From positions 18,007,904 to 18,071,903 of the forward strand of contig OZ038436.1 in the NCBI GenBank assembly GCA_964036275.1: DNA of 64,000 nt, written 5' to 3'. Origin of the DNA: Litoditis marina. Taxonomy: Eukaryota; Nematoda; Chromadorea; Rhabditida; Rhabditidae. Of the stretch, positions 57,784 to 64,000 are shown piece by piece; within the stretch, counting starts at the first letter, position 1; each line of letters starts with the position of its first letter. A model generated the notes under the pieces. That model saw only the letters and a list, made by a program, of their open reading frames with translations. It made no database searches and had not been told where the DNA came from. The position numbers and the translations under genes were made by a program.

Positions 57784-58139
57784 CGATAGAATGGCTGACA
57801 AATATCAGAGACGACCCCGCACTCTCCTCTGCCCACTAGCGGGCTACAACACTGTGAAAGTTCTATTGCAAGTCAACATTAACTTCTATGCGACAGAATA
57901 ATAAATAGAAAGCATTTGTGAATGTTCTCAACTAAGAATGTGGTTGCAAATGTTGTTATCAGTTCACCGCTACTTTGACAATTTTGGATTTTGCAAAGTT
58001 ACGTAAATACACTTTAAATGTAATTTCTATAGGCTGGATTTCATATTCTCACAATAAAAAAATCTGGCGAGTGGAATGAATTAGTTCCTCCTTTCGCTCT
58101 GTGAAATTTGATCAAAAATGGTGAATTTTCGAAAAGAAA

Positions 58140-58211
58140 TGCCCAAGACAGGAATCGAACCTGTGTCGCCACGGCCACAACGTGGAGTACTAACCACTAT
58201 ACTACTTGGGC
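58140..58211 (-). tRNA. tRNA-His(GTG)
   Basis: Canonical gene with T4 terminator; matches 49582 at offset 8,558. Confidence 0.94.
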
Positions 58212-58567
58212 CGATAGAATGGCTGACAAATATCAGAGACGACCCCGCACTCTCCTCTGCCCACCAGCGGGCTACAACACTGTGAACGTTCTATTGCAAG
58301 TCAACATTAACTTCTATGCGACAGAATAATAAATAGAAAGCATTTGTGAATGTTCTCAACTAAGAATGTGGTTGCAAATGTTGTTATCAGTTCACCGCTA
58401 CTTTGACGATTTTGGATTTTGCAAAGTTACGTAAATACACTTTAAATGTAATTTATATGGGCTGGATTTCATATTTTCACAATAAAAACATCTGGCGAGT
58501 GAAATGAATTAGTTCCTCCTTTCGCTCTGTGAAATTTGATCAAAGATGGTGAATTTTAAAAAAGAAA

Positions 58568-58639
58568 TGCCCAAGACAGGAATCGAACCTGTGTCGCCAC
58601 GGCCACAACGTGGAGTACTAACCACTATACTACTTGGGC
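58568..58639 (-). tRNA. tRNA-His(GTG)
   Basis: Canonical; T6 follows. Confidence 0.95.
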
Positions 58640-58995
58640 CGATAGAATGGCTGACAAATATCAGAGACGACCCCGCACTCTCCTCTGCCCACCAGCGGGC
58701 TACAACACTGTGAACGTTCTATTGCAAGTCAACATTAACTTCTATGCGACAGAATAATAAATAGAAAGCATTTGTGAATGTTCTCAACTAAGAATGTGGT
58801 TGCAAATGTTGTTATCAGTTCACCGCTACTTTGACGATTTTGGATTTTGCAAAGTTACGTAAATACACTTTAAATGTAATTTATATGGGCTGGATTTCAT
58901 ATTTTCACAATAAAAACATCTGGCGAGTGAAATGAATTAGTTCCTCCTTTCGCTCTGTGAAATTTGATCAAAGATGGTGAATTTTAAAAAAGATA

Positions 58996-59067
58996 TGCCC
59001 AAGACAGGAATCGAACCTGTGTCGCCACGGCCACAACGTGGAGTACTAACCACTATACTACTTGGGC
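58996..59067 (-). tRNA. tRNA-His(GTG)
   Basis: Canonical; T6 follows after ATATC. Confidence 0.95.
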
Positions 59068-59423
59068 CGATAGAATGGCTGACAAATATCAGAGACGACC
59101 CCGCACTCTCCTCTGCCCACCAGCGGGCTACAACACTGTGAACGTTCTATTGCAAGTCAACATTAACTTCTATGCGACAGAATAATAAATAGAAAGCATT
59201 TGTGAATGTTCTCAACTAAGAATGTGGTTGCAAATGTTGTTATCAGTTCACCGCTACTTTGACGATTTTGGATTTTGCAAAGTTACGTAAATACATTTTA
59301 AATGTAATTTATATGGGCTGGATTTCATATTTTCACCATAAAAACATCTGGCGAGTGAAATGAATTAGTTCCTCCTTTCGCTCTGTGAAATTTGATCAAA
59401 AATGGTGAATTTTCAAAAAGAAA

Positions 59424-59495
59424 TGCCCAAGACAGGAATCGAACCTGTGTCGCCACGGCCACAACGTGGAGTACTAACCACTATACTACTTGGGC
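59424..59495 (-). tRNA. tRNA-His(GTG)
   Basis: Canonical copy. Confidence 0.95.
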
Positions 59496-59851
59496 CGATA
59501 GAATGGCTGACAAATATCAGAGACGACCCCGCACTCTCCTCTGCCCAACAGCGGGCTACAACACTGTGAAAGTTCTATTGCAAGTCAACATTAACTTATA
59601 TGCGACAGAATAATAAATAGAAAGCATTTGTGAATGTTCTCAACTAAGATTGTGGTTGCAAATGTTGTTATCAGTTCACCGCTACTTTGACGATTTTGGA
59701 TTTTGCAAAGTTACGTAAATACACTTTAAATGTAATTTATATGGGCTGGATTTCATATTTTCACAATAAAAACATCTGGCGAGTGAAATGAATTAGTTCC
59801 TCCTTTCGCTCTGTGAAATTTGATCAAAGATGGTGAATTTTAAAAAAGAAA

Positions 59852-59923
59852 TGCCCAAGACAGGAATCGAACCTGTGTCGCCACGGCCACAACGTGGAGT
59901 ACTAACCACTATACTACTTGGGC
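59852..59923 (-). tRNA. tRNA-His(GTG)
   Basis: Canonical copy. Confidence 0.95.
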
Positions 59924-60279
59924 CGATAGAATGGCTGACAAATATCAGAGACGACCCCGCACTCTCCTCTGCCCAACAGCGGGCTACAACACTGTGAAAG
60001 TTCTATTGCAAGTCAACATTAACTTATATGCGACAGAATAATAAATAGAAAGCATTTGTGAATGTTCTCAACTAAGATTGTGGTTGCAAATGTTGTTATC
60101 AGTTCACCGCTACTTTGACGATTTTGGATTTTGCAAAGTTACGTAAATACACTTTAAATGTAATTTATATGGGCTGGATTTCATATTTTCACAATAAAAA
60201 CATCTGGCGAGTGAAATGAATTAGTTCCTCCTTTCGCTCTGTGAAATTTGATCAAAGATGGTGAATTTTAAAAAAGAAA

Positions 60280-60351
60280 TGCCCAAGACAGGAATCGAAC
60301 CTGTGTCGCCACGGCCACATCGTGGAGTACTAACCACTATACTACTTGGGC
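60280..60351 (-). tRNA. tRNA-His(GTG), T32A
   Basis: T32A in the anticodon loop. The upstream flank lacks about 10 bp (AACTTCTATG) near 60,450, shortening this unit. Confidence 0.92.
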
Positions 60352-60698
60352 CGATAGAATGGCTGACAAATATCAGAGACGACCCCGCACTCTCCTCTGC
60401 CCACCAGCGGGCTACAACACTGTGAACGTTCTATTGCAAGTCAACATTGCGACAGAATAATAAATAGAAAGCATTTGTGAATGTTCTCAACTAAGAATGT
60501 GGTTGCAAATGTTGTTATCAGTTCACCGCTACTTTGACGATTTTGGATTTTGCAAAGTTACGTAAATACATTTTAAATGTAATTTATATGGGCTGGATTT
60601 CATATTTTCACCATAAAAACATCTGGCGAGTGAAATGAATTAGTTCCTCCTTTCGCTCTGTGAAATTTGATCAAAAATGGTGAATTTTCAAAAAGAAA

Positions 60699-60770
60699 TG
60701 CCCAAGACAGGAATCGAACCTGTGTCGCCACGGCCACAACGTGGAGTACTAACCACTATACTACTTGGGC
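60699..60770 (-). tRNA. tRNA-His(GTG)
   Basis: Canonical copy. Confidence 0.95.
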
Positions 60771-61126
60771 CGATAGAATGGCTGACAAATATCAGAGACG
60801 ACCCCGCACTCTCCTCTGCCCAACAGCGGGCTACAACACTGTGAAAGTTCTATTGCAAGTCAACATTAACTTATATGCGACAGAATAATAAATAGAAAGC
60901 ATTTGTGAATGTTCTCAACTAAGATTGTGGTTGCAAATGTTGTTATCAGTTCACCGCTACTTTGACGATTTTGGATTTTGCAAAGTTACGTAAATACACT
61001 TTAAATGTAATTTATATGGGCTGGATTTCATATTTTCACCATAAAAACATCTGGCGAGTGAAATGAATTAGTTCCTCCTTTCGCTCTGTGAAATTTGATC
61101 AAAAATGGTGAATTTTCAAAAAGAAA

Positions 61127-61198
61127 TGCCCAAGACAGGAATCGAACCTGTGTCGCCACGGCCACAACGTGGAGTACTAACCACTATACTACTTGGGC
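61127..61198 (-). tRNA. tRNA-His(GTG)
   Basis: Canonical copy. Confidence 0.95.
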
Positions 61199-61554
61199 CG
61201 ATAGAATGGCTGACAAATATCAGAGACGACCCCGCACTCTCCTCTGCCCAACAGCGGGCTACAACACTGTGAAAGTTCTATTGCAAGTCAACATTAACTT
61301 ATATGCGACAGAATAATAAATAGAAAGCATTTGTGAATGTTCTCAACTAAGATTGTGGTTGCAAATGTTGTTATCAGTTCACCGCTACTTTGACGATTTT
61401 GGATTTTGCAAAGTTACGTAAATACACTTTAAATGTAATTTATATGGGCTGGATTTCATATTTTCACAATAAAAACATCTGGCGAGTGAAATGAATTAGT
61501 TCCTCCTTTCGCTCTGTGAAATTTGATCAAAGATGGTGAATTTTAAAAAAGAAA

Positions 61555-61626
61555 TGCCCAAGACAGGAATCGAACCTGTGTCGCCACGGCCACAACGTGG
61601 AGTACTAACCACTATACTACTTGGGC
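61555..61626 (-). tRNA. tRNA-His(GTG)
   Basis: Canonical; T6 follows. Confidence 0.95.
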
Positions 61627-61982
61627 CGATAGAATGGCTGACAAATATCAGAGACGACCCCGCACTCTCCTCTGCCCAACAGCTGGCTACAACACTGTGA
61701 AAGTTCTATTGCAAGTCAACATTAACTTATATGCGACAGAATAATAAATAGAAAGCATTTGTGAATGTTCTCAACTAAGATTGTGGTTGCAAATGTTGTT
61801 ATCAGTTCACCGCTACTTTGACGATTTTGGATTTTGCAAAGTTACGTAAATACACTTTAAATGTAATTTATATGGGCTGGATTTCATATTTTCACAATAA
61901 AAACATCTGGCGAGTGAAATGAATTAGTTCCTCCTTTCGCTCTGTGAAATTTGATCAAAAATGGTGAATTTTCAAAAAGAAA

Positions 61983-62054
61983 TGCCCAAGACAGGAATCG
62001 AACCTGTGTCGCCACGGCCACAACGTGGAGTACTAACCACTATACTACTTGGGC
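61983..62054 (-). tRNA. tRNA-His(GTG)
   Basis: Canonical copy. Confidence 0.95.
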
Positions 62055-62410
62055 CGATAGAATGGCTGACAAATATCAGAGACGACCCCGCACTCTCCTC
62101 TGCCCAACAGCGGGCTACAACACTGTGAAAGTTCTATTGCAAGTCAACATTAACTTATATGCGACAGAATAATAAATAGAAAGCATTTGTGAATGTTCTC
62201 AACTAAGATTGTGGTTGCAAATGTTGTTATCAGTTCACCGCTACTTTGACGATTTTGGATTTTGCAAAGTTACGTAAGTACACTTTAAATGTAATTTATA
62301 TGGGCTGGATTTCATATTTTCACAATAAAAACATCTGGCGAGTGAAATGAATTAGTTCCTCCTTTCGCTCTGTGAAATTTGATCAAAAATGGTGAATTTT
62401 CAAAAAGAAA

Positions 62411-62482
62411 TGCCCAAGACAGGAATCGAACCTGTGTCGCCACGGCCACAACGAGGAGTACTAACCACTATACTACTTGGGC
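62411..62482 (-). tRNA. tRNA-His(GTG), A29T variant
   Basis: A29T makes T29:T41 in the anticodon stem. Confidence 0.88.
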
Positions 62483-62840
62483 CGATAGAATGGCTGACAA
62501 ATATCAGAGACGACCCCGCACTCTCCTCTGCCCACCAGCGGGCTACAACACTGTGAAAGATCTATTGCAAGTCAACATTAACTTATATGCGACAGAATAA
62601 TAATTAGAAAGCATTTGTGAATGTTCTCAACTAAGAATGTGGTTGCAAATGTTGTTATCAGTTCACCGCTACTTTGACGATTTTGGATTTTGCAAAGTTA
62701 CGTAAATACACTTTAAATGTAATTTCTATGGGCTGGATTTCATATTCTCACATTAAAAAAATATCTGGCGAGTGAAATGAATTAGTTCCTCCACTCGCTC
62801 TGTGAAATTTGATCAAAAATGGTGAATTTTCAAAAAGAAA

Positions 62841-62900
62841 TGCCCAAGACAGGAATCGAACCTGTGTCGCCACGGCCACAACGTGGAGTACTAACCACTA
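62841..62900 (-). pseudogene. tRNA-His fragment, 5' end lost at foldback junction
   Basis: Retains the last 60 bases (D-stem end to A73). The acceptor 5' strand and most of the A box are replaced by the junction. Confidence 0.9.
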
Positions 62901-62902
62901 AT

Positions 62903-62919
62903 GATTCCTGTCTTGGGCA
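62903..62919 (+). pseudogene. tRNA-His 3' fragment at foldback junction
   Basis: Only the T loop from G57, the T-stem 3' arm, acceptor 3' arm and A73 remain; T5 follows. Confidence 0.88.
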
Positions 62920-63275
62920 TTTCTTTTTGAAAATTCACCATTTTTGATCAAATTCCACAGAGCGAGTGAATGAACTAATTCATTTCACTCGCCAGATTTT
63001 TTTATTGTGAAAATATGAAATCCAGCCCATAGATATTACATTTAAAGTGTATTTACGTAACTTTGCAAAATCCAAAATCGTCAAAGTAGCGGTGAACTGA
63101 TAACAACATTTGCAACCACATTCTTGGTTGAGAACCTTCACAAATGCTTTCTATTTATTATTCTGTCGCATAGAAGTTAATGTTGACTTGCAATAGAACT
63201 TTCACAGTGTTGTAGCCCGCTAGTGGGCAGAGGAGAGTGCGGGGTCGTCTCTGATGTTTGTCAGCCATTCTACTG

Positions 63276-63347
63276 GCCCAAGTAGTATAGTGGTTAGTAC
63301 TCCACGTTGTGGCCGTGGCGACACAGGTTCGATTCCTGTCTTGAGCA
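63276..63347 (+). tRNA. tRNA-His(GTG), G70A variant
   Basis: G70A makes C3:A70 in the acceptor stem. Confidence 0.88.
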
Positions 63348-63703
63348 TTTCTTTTTGAAAATTCACCATTTTTGATCAAATTTCACAGAGCGAAAGGAGG
63401 AACTAATTCATTTCACTCGCCAGATTTTTTTATTGTGAGAATATGAAATCCAGCCTATAGAAATTACATTTAGAGTGTATTTACGTAACTTTGCAAAATC
63501 CAAAATCGTCAAAGTAGCGGTGAACTGATAACAACATTTGCAACCACATTCGCAGTTGAGAACATTCACAAATTCTTTCTATTTATTATTCTGTCGCATA
63601 GAAGTTAATGTTGACTTGCAATAGAACTTTCACAGTGTTGTAGCCCGCTAGTGGGCAGAGGAGAGTGCGGGGTCGTCTCTGATGTTTGTCAGCCATTCTA
63701 CTG

Positions 63704-63775
63704 GCCCAAGTAGTATAGTGGTTAGTACTCCACGTTGTGGCCGTGGCGACACAGGTTCGATTCCTGTCTTGGGCA
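63704..63775 (+). tRNA. tRNA-His(GTG)
   Basis: Canonical copy; T5 follows. Confidence 0.95.
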
Positions 63776-64000
63776 TTTCTTTTTGAAAATTCACCATTTT
63801 TGATCAAATTTCACAGAGCGAGTGGAGGAACTAATTCATTTCACTCGCCAGATATTTTTTTAATGTGAGAATATGAAATCCAGCCCATAGAAATTACATT
63901 TAAAGTGTATTTACGTAACTTTGCAAAATCCAAAATCGTCAAAGTAGCGGTGAACTGATAACAACATTTGCAACCACATTCTTAGTTGAGAACATTCACA

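Larger units (their letters stand above)
48183..62900 (-). repeat. tRNA-His tandem array, inverted block 6 (34 units plus a fragment)
   Basis: Same 428-bp unit in opposite orientation for about 14.7 kb. Subfamilies here differ from the plus-strand arm: a T65A group (nine copies) not seen elsewhere, and no A14G, C62A or 12-nt deletion copies. Between 52,974 and 57,716 units are arranged as a three-unit higher-order repeat of 1,285 bp. The segment after about 49,270 recurs after about 57,828 (offset 8,558 bp). Confidence 0.96.
62901..64000 (+). repeat. tRNA-His tandem array, block 7, plus strand again
   Basis: Begins with 2 junction bases, then a 17-base tRNA 3' end, and continues in plus orientation to the window end with two complete tRNA genes. 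Upstream flanks share TACTGGCCC and GATGTTTGTC, not seen in earlier blocks, so these units are a distinct subfamily. Confidence 0.95.

Noticed and set aside
1..64000. CRISPR array
   Set aside because: The repeat is a 428-bp unit in direct tandem with no short repeat/unique spacer alternation, and the content is eukaryotic.

Overview
This window is almost entirely one tandem array. A unit of about 428 bp is repeated from end to end, and every unit carries one tRNA-His gene with anticodon GTG. I count 121 full-length 72-nt tRNA-His copies, 8 internally deleted copies and 3 fragments (one cut by the window start, two at an inversion junction). The tRNA has a 7-bp acceptor stem, canonical D, anticodon and T arms, split A and B boxes, no encoded CCA and a T-run straight after the gene, so it is a eukaryotic RNA polymerase III gene. 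The only protein-coding sequence is a 5'-truncated RTE-clade non-LTR retrotransposon. Together these suggest a metazoan. The retrotransposon type is common in nematodes, so a nematode is my best guess, but I cannot prove it from this window. I see no host protein gene, rRNA, telomere repeat or CRISPR array.

Layout: (1) 1-20,600, plus-strand tRNA units interrupted by four copies of the same 1,934-bp RTE fragment at 3,969, 8,465, 13,767 and 18,258. All four sit at the same base of the unit and are flanked by the same 5-bp GCGAG duplication, so one insertion was multiplied with the array as a higher-order repeat. Copy 2 carries a later 370-bp DNA-transposon-like insertion with 80-bp terminal inverted repeats. 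(2) 20,600-48,005, an uninterrupted run of plus-strand units with several subfamilies and a duplicated block of about 3.5 kb (offset 7,273 bp). (3) 48,006-48,182, a 177-bp AT-rich non-array junction where orientation flips. (4) 48,183-62,900, about 14.7 kb of the array on the minus strand, containing a three-unit higher-order repeat with period 1,285 bp. (5) 62,901-64,000, a foldback junction inside a tRNA gene, after which the array is plus-strand again.

The spacer between tRNA genes is about 356 bp. It holds a small hairpin 42 bp downstream of the tRNA (the RTE insertion site), AT-rich sequence, and a GC-rich segment just upstream of the tRNA. It has no convincing second gene. An open frame antisense to each tRNA is a by-product of tRNA sequence. 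Most tRNA copies look intact enough to be transcribed. Subfamilies with a lost B box, an A14G A-box change, a C62A B-box change or acceptor/T-stem mismatches show gene-conversion-like spread of defects. A genome assembler can misplace or miscount such repeats, so copy number and the inversion need long-read confirmation.
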